Assembly: GCA_010405405.1 (NCBI GenBank)
Contig: MU004231.1
Span: 799,736-863,735 of the forward strand
Direction of reading: 5' to 3'
DNA: 64,000 nt
DNA from: Microthyrium microscopicum
Lineage: Eukaryota; Ascomycota; Dothideomycetes; Microthyriales; Microthyriaceae
Part shown: one piece after another, positions 34,053 to 44,723 of the stretch
How the letters are laid out: the number at the start of each line of letters is the position of its first letter
Position numbering within the stretch: the first letter of the stretch is position 1
Notes under the pieces: model-generated
The model's database searches: none
What the model saw: only the letters and a program-made list of their open reading frames with translations
What the model was told of the DNA's origin: nothing
Position numbers and translations under genes: made by a program

Positions 34053-35027
34053 CTAGAAGCTCATATACATTCCTCCATTGGCATTCAAGACACTTCCAGT
34101 TGACCAGCTCGCTTCAGGGCTGCACAGAAGTCCAACTAGCGAAGCGATTTCTCCTTCATATGCTGGTCTACCACCCGTTTTCTTGATATCTGCAACAAAT
34201 TCTGGATTATCTATGCCCTCTCTTACTGCAGCGAGCGGAGTGTGTTCTAGGAACGAGCGCATTCGATCGGCAAACGCCGGAACCGCTGCACCACCATACT
34301 GCGAGAGTTAGCTTTGGAAGAAGGCCAAGGTATAACTATGCTCACCATATCGGTCGCAACTGGTCCTGGATTTACGGCATTAACTGTTGCTCTTGGTGCC
34401 AGTTCCCGAGCCCAGGTCCGAGTCATTGCTTCTAGAGCAGCCTTGGTTCCGCCATAGACACTCTGTCCAACAAATCCAAGACTGGCAGACACACTTGACA
34501 GGTTGACAATTCGACCAGATCGATCATGGGGCAGGTAATCAATTGCAGCTTTCATCAAAAGTAAGGGTCCACGGACATTGATGTTGTATTGGAACGCAAA
34601 GTCTTCCGCATGGCATTCTTCGATCGGAAGATTTACGCTCACGCCTGCATTGTTGATCAGGATATCCAGTTGGAAAGAGTCTGCCTTTTCCAATCCAAGA
34701 TCGGCGAAGCTCTTGACGGCTTGCTCAATGATATGGCCAGGACCGTCGGTGGTCCCCATATCTGCTTGCACCACTATAGCTTTCACCCCATATTGACTTT
34801 GAATACGGCTTGCCAGGCCTTGGGTCCGCTGAGTAGAGCTTTCTGAGGTGTAATTGAGAATCAAATTCGCTCCTTTCCCAGCAAGGACCTCGCATATAGC
34901 TGCACCGATACCTGTAGAATATTAACCTACCACTTCGAATCCACAATTATACGCGATCTTCACCTCTAGATGCTCCTGTCACGAGAGCTATCTTCCCTGC
35001 TAGCTCATTGCTTGATGATTGAGCCAT
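34053..35027 (-). CDS. short-chain dehydrogenase/reductase, FabG-like
   Basis: Classical SDR, NAD(P)(H)-dependent. Three exons (35027-34964, 34911-34346, 34298-34053) encode 291 residues. Motifs in order: TGASRGIGAAI (cofactor glycine motif TGxxxGIG, split by intron 1), ILINNAGVSVNLP (NNAG), NLSSVSASLGFVGQSVYGGTKAALEAMTR (catalytic Ser, then YxxxK) and VNAVNPGPVATDM. The C-terminus ends GSVLNANGGMYMSF, like 3-oxoacyl-ACP reductase-type SDRs. No signal peptide. The substrate cannot be told from sequence. Start: MAQSSSNELAGKIALVTG is a typical short N-terminus, and in-frame codons upstream look like leader sequence. Divergent from the complex I subunit gene. Confidence 0.9.
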
Positions 35028-35628
35028 ATTCGAGAGATGAGAGATGCAGTGCCTTAGAGGATTGGCGAGTGGTAGTAGGTTAGCAATTGATACAGGAGAA
35101 CTAACGCTACTTTTCAGAAGCAAGTAGTATGATCGCAAAGAGCATTCAATGGCTCGCAAGGCGACCGGGCTATGGATGATGCATGTGCCGAAGACGGAGG
35201 TATTGTGTCCATGGATAGGTCTCCGTGAGGAGAGGCCATTGTATCACTTTACTTGGTGCATCAAGTTTTATGAATACTTGATATGCGCTCTCGAATCAAT
35301 AGAAGATGTTGATTTCAACAAGATCAAAGCCAGAGCCCGTCCATCCAAAGCTCCAAAACATTCCTTCCTAAAGAGGAAGTTGGATGAGGCTTAGCCGCCA
35401 AGCGCGCCACATTGACTGCAGGTTGCTCCAACCTCAACTCTTCGATCACATTTCCGGATACACAGCAATCTCACCTCATCCACAAGAATTTCGCTTTGCA
35501 AATCGGACAATCGCCTCAGCCGAGGCTCCGCAAACATGAGCAGAGCCATTGCATCTGTCCGATCAGCGTGGTCGCGGATGCCGACTCTCTTCCACAAGGA
35601 TTGGCAAAAGGCGTATAAACCCTCAAGA
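35028..35628. promoter_or_regulatory. divergent promoter region, SDR and complex I 21.3 kDa subunit
   Basis: 600 bp between divergent start codons. Contains a spurious 81-codon frame (35149-35394). No specific operator recognised. Confidence 0.45.
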
Positions 35629-36259
35629 ATGTCACCAGTACGTTATCAACTGATGCTGTGTGTCTAATAACCTAACACGAGAACCAGAAATACACTGTTC
35701 AGCCGAAAGGAGTATGGGCCGTAGTCAGCAAGCTTCTTGCGATTGACTCAACTCGATCCACCGGAATTCCGCTTAATCCTCAATTCCGCAACCCACCCCC
35801 AGGTGGTTTAGACCCCAACACATATGACGATCCCACCACAATTCCTGCTGCGGACCTTGCCAACAACCCGTACTGGAAACGAGACGTGAGAAGGGGATAT
35901 CCACAGCTTAGCACAGTGACACAAGGCGATGTTGTAGCGCTGCTGAGCGTAGGCAGCCAAGCGAAACCAAAGGAGGATGTTCTGCAGTTGGGAGATGCGG
36001 GCAAAAAGCAATTGGTGCAAGTGAAGCAAGATAGTGAGGAGAAGGGTTTGGCATCGTTTTTGCAAGGTCAAACCAGTGTGGGCTCAGTATTAACTGCGGA
36101 GGGTTTGCCCCCAATGCCGCCTTCCCTGAATCATCATCCTCACGTCCAAAAGTACGAGCTGAACTATGATCAGTCATATAAAGACCAGTAAGTCAATCGA
36201 TATCGCGGAAGTTTTGTACTGACTTGAGTTTTAGATACCCATGTAGAAACTTCCAATAG
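35629..36259 (+). CDS. NADH-ubiquinone oxidoreductase 21.3 kDa subunit (fungal complex I accessory subunit)
   Basis: Accessory subunit of mitochondrial complex I known from Neurospora and other filamentous fungi. Three exons: a tiny 9-nt first coding exon (35629-35637, MSP), exon 2 (35688-36187) and a 25-nt last exon (36235-36259), total 177 residues. Text typical of the family: KYTVQPKGVWAVVSKLLAID, STGIPLNPQFRNPPPGGLDP, YDDPTTIPAADLANNPYWKR, DVRRGYPQLSTVTQGDVVAL and the C-terminal YPCRNFQ. Without the micro-exon there is no usable ATG before KYTVQP, which supports the MSP start. Intron 1 carries CTAAC before its CAG acceptor. Confidence 0.9.
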
Positions 36260-36561
36260 AGTCTGACAATGTATAGTTGACCATTGGGACAATCATCTTT
36301 TTATGTTTCTTTTTCTTTTTCTGTGATATATTTCTCTCTAGTAAGATATCTCTTTCTAAAATTTGCTCTAGTGTTGGATCAATCGCACCTGCCAAATTGG
36401 TTTGGTGATACCCGGATTTGGTAGCCTCGAGGGGCAAGCGCGCCATCCTATTCTAGCCTCCAGATGTCTGCCTCCAACTTCACGCTACCCGGATTCGTGC
36501 TCCATTTTTCTCATTTCTTACAATTACGCTCCGTTGCGACTCATACACTTGGCGGCCCATT

Positions 36562-38827
36562 ATGGAGGATTACCTTGATAGTAAACAGCTCATTTCCCCT
36601 TACAACATCATTTTCAGCTGCGATATATGCCAGCGCACCGTCTCCGATATCTATCCCGATGCCACGCTGTGCGAAAGCTCTGGCGATGGCCGCCTGGAGT
36701 CGCCCTGCAAACTCTGGGTCACCGAGTGCACTCATTTAACTTGTAGTGAACATCTGGAGGGCGGTGGTAAGGCTTACCAGTCAGCTTGTTCTTCGAGGCT
36801 AATTGGCTGGACTAGGCGCACCTTTTCATGCACATGGGAGCGACCCAATGGCTGCATGTCCTCTGTGTCTTACAGAAAAGGCTGATCATACACCCAAGAA
36901 GCTGTTTTCGATATACGGACCAGGACCATTTGATCATGATCCACGACTACCTGTCGAGTGGTTCAGCACTCCGCCGATGAAGCTGGATGATGGAACGCCA
37001 AAGATGTCTGCCTTGAGAGTAGGCGATGCTCATTATCTCTTCATATTCAGCTAACAATATGATAAGTTTCAGTATCTTGCCCTGGTCCGGTACGGTGTTG
37101 CCATGCACAGTCGCCTCAACAGACTCAAAACGAGCTTCAAGTCAGTGAAGCAAGAAAACTCCAAGCTTTCAGAAGAACTGAGAGCGACAGAGCATGCGAA
37201 ATTATCATTGAGCGAGGATGTGGAAGGCTTGAAGATATTCCAAAGCAAATACTTGCACTGGAAAAAGCGGGAGCCGGAAGTCAAGCACTACCTGGGCCAG
37301 TTTACAGCATTAGCTAAGTAGGTGTCAGGGCGTGTCGATAGTCTGAGCTTGGGCTAACAGACTTTCTCCAGGGAAAATGCTCTACTGAAGTCACAATTGT
37401 CAAACCTTGGATACCAGGTCCCTCGAACGAACTGGGTTTTGAACGGCGAGCAAAAGCCTGACAGTCAACAGCCTCATGCGCGTGACTCGAATCAGGCCAA
37501 TCGCGTAGATCAGCATTGGGACAGAAATGGCACGCAAAGCCATACACAACCAATTGTCTTTCCCCCAGCGAGTCGAGATTTGGATTCACATCACGAAGTG
37601 AACCAGGGATCAGCACAAAATCAAGGTCGAAAGCGAGGGCCTGAGCACTTCGAGAATGAACAGGTCTCAAAGCGTCAAGGGAAAGAAAGAGCTTCCAGCA
37701 GTGAGATCATGCCACCCCCACCGCCGCCTCGGCTGCCTCGTCCAGTGGTTGAGCGACAGGATGCATTACCGGGAACTTCTCGCCAGGATTTGCGAGCAAC
37801 AGAAGGTTGTAACAGTCCCATGGGCCTGTCTTCCTATCGTGTTAGTCAAATGGACTTGTCTTCCTATCGATACAATCCGGAAACTCCAAGAGCTTCATCG
37901 CGTTTCCAACATAATCAGCCACAGTTCGTCAATCCGGAGTATCAGCAGGTCAATGGGTATGAAGACCGGAGCCCAGTGATCACTAGGGCTCCAACATCTC
38001 AGCACCAACAGCAGAGCTACCACCAAAGACCTCAAGAATACTCTATCAACGGACAAGCAACTCTCAATACAAATATTCCACCAGCCTTATCAGAGTACAG
38101 CCAGTCACAGTTTGATCACCCTGTACGTGGGGGTGGGGACTATGAATCTGCGAATGAAAACTATCACTATCATGCCCAGCAACCCTCACCAGCTATAGGT
38201 CGCCATCACCCGTATCAGAAGGCTAGCACTAGACTACCCGGTCAGAACTATATGCCTGCTACGCCAACTGCAGCTCGCAGATCGTCAGCAATAGCTCAAC
38301 ACGTATCTCAGTACACTCCTGCGCGTACATCAGGAGCAGCAGGCTCTCTCAGAGTTCCAGGAATCGGTATTGAAGAGATATTTACTCCTCGTTCTCGGAG
38401 AGCAGGACCAACACTAAACTCGCTGTCGTTCATCAACACTCCGTATACAACTCACAACCAGCCCATGAGCCGAAGTCGTCCTATGCACTCAATATACCCG
38501 GCTCCTTATTCATCGGCTCGCCTTCCAGAGAACTACTACTCTCCGACAGCCACCAGCAACATAACGCGTGTCACGCATCTCAAACCTGCTCCAGCGTATG
38601 CGACACAGCCAAGTAGTCAGGCGGAGCACACGGTGTTCTTAGAGCCATATCACCGAAATCCATTGGTTCGACCAACTGGGTCAAGACTGGGCCTGCCAAC
38701 ACCGGCAGACTCGTCTCGTTCGCGAGGCGCACCCCAGACCGCGATGAAAGGGCCACTTCATCGTGCAGCAAGAAGCTCTCGCGGTTTATACACTGCTTCC
38801 GGATACAAACGACGAGTAGTCCGATGA
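36562..38827 (+). CDS. RING-like zinc-finger and coiled-coil protein, possibly Zip3/HEI10-like
   Basis: Four exons (36562-36766, 36816-37018, about 37067-37317, 37372-38827) encode about 704 residues; the exon 3 acceptor could instead be 6 bp later. N-terminal Cys/His pattern: FSCDICQ, then WVTECTHLTCSEH, then ACPLC (C-x2-C...C-x-H-x2-C-x2-H...C-P-x-C). This resembles the Zip3/RNF212/HEI10 class of meiotic SUMO/ubiquitin ligases. A coiled coil follows (about residues 145-225: HSRLNRLKTSFKSVKQENSK, LSLSEDVEGLK), then a long disordered Q/S/Y/P/R-rich tail with many YSS and SQ motifs and a basic end (GYKRRVVR). That architecture fits HEI10-like proteins, but the true ascomycete Hei10 has its RING closer to the start, so the assignment is tentative. 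Gene reality is well supported. Confidence 0.65.
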
Positions 38828-39549
38828 CTCATAATCATGGCTTCTTCTTACTATATTTTTATCATTAGCAACTTCTTGTAAAGGCACGAGGAGGCTGGAC
38901 CAAGAGGCACGGTACCGATTCTCTTCATTGCCAAGTACTCTGATAAGCTGTAAAGGGCTCATCAGGACTTTAACAAGCATGGCTGGCCTACTCTGAGGGT
39001 TTGCTTTGGAAGACCCGGTGTCACTGCCAACCAATGTTGTGCAAGCCTGAAAAGGAGAGGACTGAACAATTACCTTGCTAGAATCGCTCTTTTTTGATGA
39101 TAGTACCGCCGACTCAGGTCTTGAAGACGTTTTATTCTAAGGCAGAATCAAATCTAGCTAATATACTCTCCATGATTAGAACGTGATTAAGCATGAGCGG
39201 AATAGAGGAGAACGACAGCCTATTCTTCAACTATACAATCTGCTCGTACATTCAAGACTGCTCGTCATCATTCAAACCCAATAGCAATTACCATTTACAT
39301 GTCGGCAAAGCATACGGAGTTTTAGTATGCACTTGTCGAAACTATTTGTGGTCTAGTTGTTTCAAAGGCACGACTACATGTTGAAGCAACGTTGACATAA
39401 CAGTTCATTGACTTTTACGAACTACAGATCGAAAGAGCACCTTGGTTCAATGTTCGATCTGACTCTAATCTATAGTGTAAGTCCAGAAAAGGCACCAATA
39501 ACCTGACATTCAGTCTACTCCTTGCTTTTGTACCGACTCTCTATATTCT
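38828..39549. other. intergenic region between convergent genes
   Basis: About 720 bp. Holds 3' ends of the RING-like gene and of the partial Gfd2-like copy. Short frames (38786-39034 minus, 39193-39384 plus) have no support. Confidence 0.45.
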
Positions 39550-40560
39550 CTACCATCCGCGACCTCGGTAACCTCCTCTACCACGGCCATAGCCGCCTCG
39601 ACCTCTTCTATCGGATGGATTTGATTCAGTGACAGACTGGCCTCTGCCAGCTTGGCTCAGCACAGGCGCAGAGTTGTCATTGCCATAATGATTGACCACG
39701 ACAGAGTGATTCTCTCTACCGCTTTGGTTGATCACGATTGAGTGGTTTCCTCTACCGCCTAGGTTGATCACAGGTGAACAACTTCCTCGCGTGGGCTGAT
39801 TGACCACAGAAGCATAGCTTCTACGGGTGGACTGGCCAGCTACAGCTGCATAGATTCCCCGTAGGGACTGGTTGGTCGCAGGAGTATGACCTCCTTGAGT
39901 TGGTTGATTCGGAACCTGTGGTTGCGTAGGACGGGTTTCCACCACCGGCGTCATGGGTGAGTGGTAGCCAGAATCGTTTCCACTGCCAGATTGCGACTGA
40001 GCAGATGGAATCGAGTGCGCAGGTTTCGTTTTCTCATCAAAGCCAGCCTGCTCCATTGGGTATTTGTTGTTCTCTTCGTCAATTAGGACGTTTGGCTGAA
40101 GCTCAAGCTGTATGGTCTTGTCAAGGAAAGCCTCTCGTGTCTTTTCTTCGTGGCGTTTTCTACTTTTTGCTTGCCACCAAAGGTCTTTCGAGCTTGGAGT
40201 CCGGAAGGTATTATAGTGACCTTCACGGTTGCTCAACCGGCCAACACAACCCTTGATCGAATGTCTTTCCCGAGTTTGTAAGCGTTTTGATGGGTATTGT
40301 CTTTTTTTCCGTTGTTGCTTGCTTTTTGACTTGGGAAAGCTTGATATTGCTCGTTCCAATATATATGGGTCTTGTTCATTGCCTTTTAGCTACGCTAATG
40401 GGCTATGCACACGCTACTCTATCTGAGAAGCTCGTTCCATTAAGAGTATTGATTAGCAATTGAGACATGGTCATTTGCGAGCAACGAACACAATATTCCC
40501 TTCGGATCAGCCATCGATGATCTTTGTCTCTACCACCAACGATCTCAATCTTGGTATCTT
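39550..40560 (-). pseudogene. partial tandem copy of the Gfd2-like gene (C-terminal half)
   Basis: Directly downstream of the complete gene (its stop is at 40563) lies a second copy of that gene's C-terminal half. Correspondence starts within about 60 bp: SLLANDHVSIANQ here against PILATDHISIANQ in the full gene, then a stop and a frame change. An open stretch of about 270 codons (from about 40359) follows, where HSIKGCVGRLSNREGHYNTF pairs with HIRLRGGVGKLRVMGEYTTF and EEKTREAFLDK with EEKAREDYLQK. It also keeps the SGSGNDSGYHSP linker, variable Ser/Asn repeats and the same RGG end, GRGGYRGRGW. The exonuclease-fold half and zinc finger are missing and no good ATG opens the frame (it begins with TTG). 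Most likely an aging unequal-crossover product. The long open C-terminal part leaves open that it is expressed as a separate exon or protein. Confidence 0.75.
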
Positions 40561-40562
40561 CT

Positions 40563-42404
40563 CTACCATCCACGTCCTCGGCCTCCTCCGCCAGTACGAC
40601 CAGGATTGCCAAGACTACGCTGGCCACCACGACCACCACGACCGCCTCTAGTGTCCTGACCTTGGCCAGTGAACGAGTGGCCTCTACCAGGTTGGCCTGC
40701 CACTGCCGAGTAGCTTCCTCTACCAGACTGAGTGGGCATAGCTGCAGAGTGACCACTTCCAAAGTTGTCGACGACAACCGAGTGATTGCCAGTAACCACC
40801 ATCGAGTTGACTACTCGACCATAATGGTTCATCACAGCTAAATTGTTTCCGTGAGTCGATCGAATGGCCACGGAAGCCCAACTTTCTACAGCAGGTTGTT
40901 GAATCGCCGAAGAGTAGGCTGTTCGATTCGGGTAGTTTGTAGTGCCTCTACCTCTACCACTGGACGACATATTGGTAGGAGCCTGGGAACTTGGAAGTGC
41001 AGGGAATTTCGACTCCGATTCGACTAGAGTTGCTTCAGTTATAGGCTTGGAGGGTGACTGGTAGCCGTAGTCGCCAGAGTCGGATCCATGCCAAGAGCCA
41101 TTGTCTGATTCAGTGGATGATTTCGCACGGGCGGTTTGTGGCTTCTTGTTGGGAACAGCCTGCTTGCTAATAGCTTTCTCGCTTTCTCGCTCAGTAAGGC
41201 CGGCTGAGTGAAGAATGATCTGTGAGGCTTTTTGAAGATAGTCCTCTCGTGCCTTCTCTTCCTGGCGTTCTTGGCTCTCCTGCCGTCGAAGGTCCGTAAA
41301 TCGCAGAGGTGGGAAGGTTGTGTACTCGCCCATCACGCGCAGCTTGCCGACACCACCTCTCAGTCGAATGTGTTCCTCCAGCTTGCGTGCATGTTGAAGG
41401 TCGCCGTTCTTTCCCTTCTCGCTAGCTTTGTAAACCAATAAGGCTTCAAATCGCTCACCGAAGTATTCATGCTGGTTGGCAATTGATATGTGATCTGTCG
41501 CGAGTATTGGACACAGGGAGGTGTGATGGGTATGGACAGAATGGCATCGACCGCAAATGACGGCGGCTCCACAATCGTCGTGCGTGAAAGTATTGCACAT
41601 ACGGCAATGTTTATGGGAACCGATGATGGTGCGAAATGGTTTGTTGCGTGAGGCCTTTCTCAATTGGCGGACTATTTGGTCAGCATTCGCGATCGATCCA
41701 ATTCCAAGCTTCTGACGATAAGAAATCAGGGCGCCGCAGAGAAGATGTAGGAAAGCGTCGTTTCCTGCGTTATGCATGTGCTTTACGAGATCTCCCGATA
41801 TTCCCAGGGCATCCAAGACGTTTACAAGTCCAGTGGTCTTGAGTTCCCCAGCTAGAAACCGAACAGCCTCTTGCTGGTTTTCGATTCGATTGCGTTGAAG
41901 AAGAACTTCCTCCAGGTGGTATCCAACGGAGTGGAATTTCTTTTCCTCATTGAGTCCGCCATGACCGTAAAAGATGATCTCACGGTTGGCAGTTGCCGCC
42001 GAGTCTCCCAGAAGGGTCGTCAACGCCTCTTTGAGCAAAGACAGAGGCAAGTACTGGGTCTTGCCGTACTCGAAATTATACGACTGGTCGTAGTCAATTC
42101 CTTTCATTCGAGCGAACCATTTCTGATTGGTACGACGCATTCGATGGTCCGAGATGCGGAAGTGTAGTACCTCAATACAGGATATAGCTTCTGCGAGACT
42201 AGGAGGATTGCTCTTGAGTTTGTTGGTATCTAGTATTGACAAGCCGACTTCAGTTAAGTAGTCTCCGGTTGAAAGCTTTGCCCCGGTCACCCAGCCTTCT
42301 GTATCGAATGAGATTAGCAGAGGACCGTCATCCTTTGGCGACTTGAACAAGTGTTTAGTGAGTAGTTCTATTCCACGAAGTCCGGAATCGGTGCTGGAGG
42401 ACAT
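40563..42404 (-). CDS. Gfd2/YDR514C-like DEDD exonuclease-fold protein with zinc finger and RGG tail
   Basis: Single exon, 613 residues. The N-terminal 230 residues look like the RNase H-like Gfd2/YDR514C C-terminal domain: LISFDTEGW (D34, E36, first acidic motif), FYGHGGLNEE (about 145-154, second motif) and KHMHNAGNDAF (209-218, third motif, HNAGND). A compact Cys/His cluster follows (CRMCNTFTHDDCGAAVICGRC, then CPIL, 267-298), probably a zinc ribbon. After a charged helical region (ERQEEKAREDYLQKASQ) comes a low-complexity tail with GRGRGTT, repeated HYG/NHSVVV units and a terminal RGGRGGRGG...RGRGW block, typical of RNA binding. In the second motif the expected Asp is replaced (NEE), so catalysis is uncertain. 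Role in RNA metabolism is inferred; Gfd2 in yeast is linked to mRNA export. Confidence 0.75.
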   Translation of the reverse strand: MSSSTDSGLRGIELLTKHLFKSPKDDGPLLISFDTEGWVTGAKLSTGDYLTEVGLSILDTNKLKSNPPSLAEAISCIEVLHFRISDHRMRRTNQKWFARMKGIDYDQSYNFEYGKTQYLPLSLLKEALTTLLGDSAATANREIIFYGHGGLNEEKKFHSVGYHLEEVLLQRNRIENQQEAVRFLAGELKTTGLVNVLDALGISGDLVKHMHNAGNDAFLHLLCGALISYRQKLGIGSIANADQIVRQLRKASRNKPFRTIIGSHKHCRMCNTFTHDDCGAAVICGRCHSVHTHHTSLCPILATDHISIANQHEYFGERFEALLVYKASEKGKNGDLQHARKLEEHIRLRGGVGKLRVMGEYTTFPPLRFTDLRRQESQERQEEKAREDYLQKASQIILHSAGLTERESEKAISKQAVPNKKPQTARAKSSTESDNGSWHGSDSGDYGYQSPSKPITEATLVESESKFPALPSSQAPTNMSSSGRGRGTTNYPNRTAYSSAIQQPAVESWASVAIRSTHGNNLAVMNHYGRVVNSMVVTGNHSVVVDNFGSGHSAAMPTQSGRGSYSAVAGQPGRGHSFTGQGQDTRGGRGGRGGQRSLGNPGRTGGGGRGRGW

Positions 42405-44721
42405 TTTTGCTATTCTGAACGTGATGCTGGAGAAACAGTGGACGTCGAAGTGGTTGAAGATATTCCGACGACAGAGTCTCCAAGCGAATCTGATAAAAGG
42501 AAGAGGTGGAGGATTGCGACGTTCAAGATCGTAATGAAGGACAACAAGGCGTTGGAGAATGAGTAAAACTTATAGAAAGGTAGGTAGAGAGTTTGTTGTG
42601 CTGGGTTTGATAGTTGGAGACCGCAGATGGTGAGAGCCGGAAGTTGGTGGAAGGGAATAAGTTAAGCAATCGAACATTGGGGATAGATTATATAGCCATG
42701 ATATCTAGCCATTGCCGGTGAAGATGAACATAGTTATCAATGTTTAGAGGTAGCAATGGCTCGTTGAGGCAGCTCAGCGCCATGAGGCAGACCTCAAATC
42801 GACCTCAGCATGCCGGTCACTGTACAACTACACCTTGCTCAATACTCCGGTGACTGGGACAGATCGCAACAGGTAAGTGCGGTGAATAGGCTTGTAGGAT
42901 TTCTCGTATAGCGGCACATTATAGCAGTTTTGAGGTATCTTAGCGCCGAAGCGCTCTGATCTCCGCCAACTAGGACATATCAAAATGAGCAAGTGCGACA
43001 ATCGTAGCTTAAAGTTGTCCATACAATCACGCATTACTGAAAAGTTGAGGTCGATTAGCTTCTAAGTGCTCAAGGGTGCAGTGACTGTGACATATTAGAT
43101 AGGCCAAAGTGCGGCCCATACGCATCCGAGGTGCGCTTTGAGGTGAACATATCACGCTCCCAAAAGGCTGAAGGCTGAAATGCAATGCGAGCTGTAAAAT
43201 CGTTCCAATGGGACGTCAAAAGGACGATATGAGCTTAAGCACAACATGGCAGAACTGGGGAGAAAGGACCCAAATCGAGCAAATCGTGCTAGAAGAAGAC
43301 AGGTTTTTGATGGAAGCTGCTTGCGTTGGCTCTGAAGACGGAGAGCTGTGGTGGCACAAAATATTAAGTAAAGACTCCTAGTCTTATGAAGAACTTGCGA
43401 GGTTTATAGAGAACAATTGGAAACGAGCTTGTTGATTGTGGCTTCATCTGAGTATTTGCCGGCATCGGCTTGTGGATCATGATTGTGAGAGGATAGCAAA
43501 CCTGCGTTATTCAATTCTTACAATTTGACCGATCAGCTCTACGTTATGAAGAGCAATGAAAACCACGTTTGCCGAAGACAAATATAAGAGATTGTGGATC
43601 ATATTACGAGGCAAGACCTTTTCGATAGACTTTTAATCAATATCATCACGCTTGACAAACAAAGTCCTGATGATATCAAGTGACTTCGCAATAAACCACT
43701 ACAGAATGAATGATCCCATCGCAAGGCTAATTTAAAGTACCGCGTACCAAAAAGTCGAGAAAATGTTCTAAAGGGGCCTCAAGTAGCCCCTGAATTGTCA
43801 ACAAACCAGTCTGCCAGCTTGACGAAAGACAACGATTACTGAGACTCCAATTTGAATTATGACAGTCGAACTCAGAGAAGGTACTGATTAAATCACAATT
43901 GACCTATTCGTAAGAGTGCCACAATTTGTGCTGTGCCTACCGGTATATCGTTCTACGCGAATTAAGCAAGATTGAAGAAACACTTTCCAAGCTCTATTCT
44001 CAGTCAATTGTACACATGCTACGACTTTGATCACTAAGATCAAAATACTCTTTCATCAAGAATGATGGGTAACTCGGTAAACGAAAGTCGCCAAACGGCT
44101 TTGATGCATCTCTGCAAATATGCTATTGATATATTCCACATTTCACAAATGAAGTTCCAAGTTCCCTGAAGTTTCTTGATGACAGTTCAAACTGATTTCA
44201 CACACAAGGAAATGCCATTTCCCTTATCTGCATTTGGCATGCAGTTATGGTATTTACTCCAACTAGATCATTCATAAATCAGGCTGAAGTAGAACAGAAA
44301 AGAAATACGAATACAAAGTAGTCTCACGTAGCATAGAAAATCAGAAAGGGGCAGGCCAGTCACGCCAGTGTAAGGAATCGGTCACTATTGACCCAGAGAC
44401 TGTCAGCGATACGATTCCTAAACATCAATCGAATCCCAAATTATGTGTCCATACTACTCTCCAAAATGAAAGATAACGGAAGTATCGGATTGACATTTGC
44501 CTCCAAGTCTGCAAGTCCCTTCCAGAAAAGCATTAAAATGATGACGGCTTCTAACGGCCTTCTAGAAACCATCTAGAAAGACGCTAGAAGGGTGAGCGCA
44601 CGAGCACTTTTGCGGCTGATCGGTTGACAACGGTGATCTTGCCAAAAAAGACATGAATATGTGGTTGCTTCCTCGGGGTAAGATCCAATCAGAGTTAGTT
44701 GCATCCTAATTTTATAAAACA
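42405..44721. other. intergenic, nothing recognised
   Basis: 2.3 kb of moderately AT-rich DNA with short frames only (42828-43034 minus, 44388-44576 plus). The right end near 42.4-42.8 kb should hold the promoter of the Gfd2-like gene. No repeats, RNA genes or coding domains were recognised. Confidence 0.5.
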
Positions 44722-44723
44722 TA

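Noticed and set aside
36541-36735. Minus-strand frame with protein-like text (GDPEFAGRLQAAIARAFAQ)
   Set aside because: Antisense to exon 1 of the RING-like gene, whose sense text has clear Cys/His motifs and fitting splice sites.
40403-40777. 124-codon Val/Ala-rich minus-strand frame
   Set aside because: Shadow frame of the RGG-repeat end of the Gfd2-like gene.
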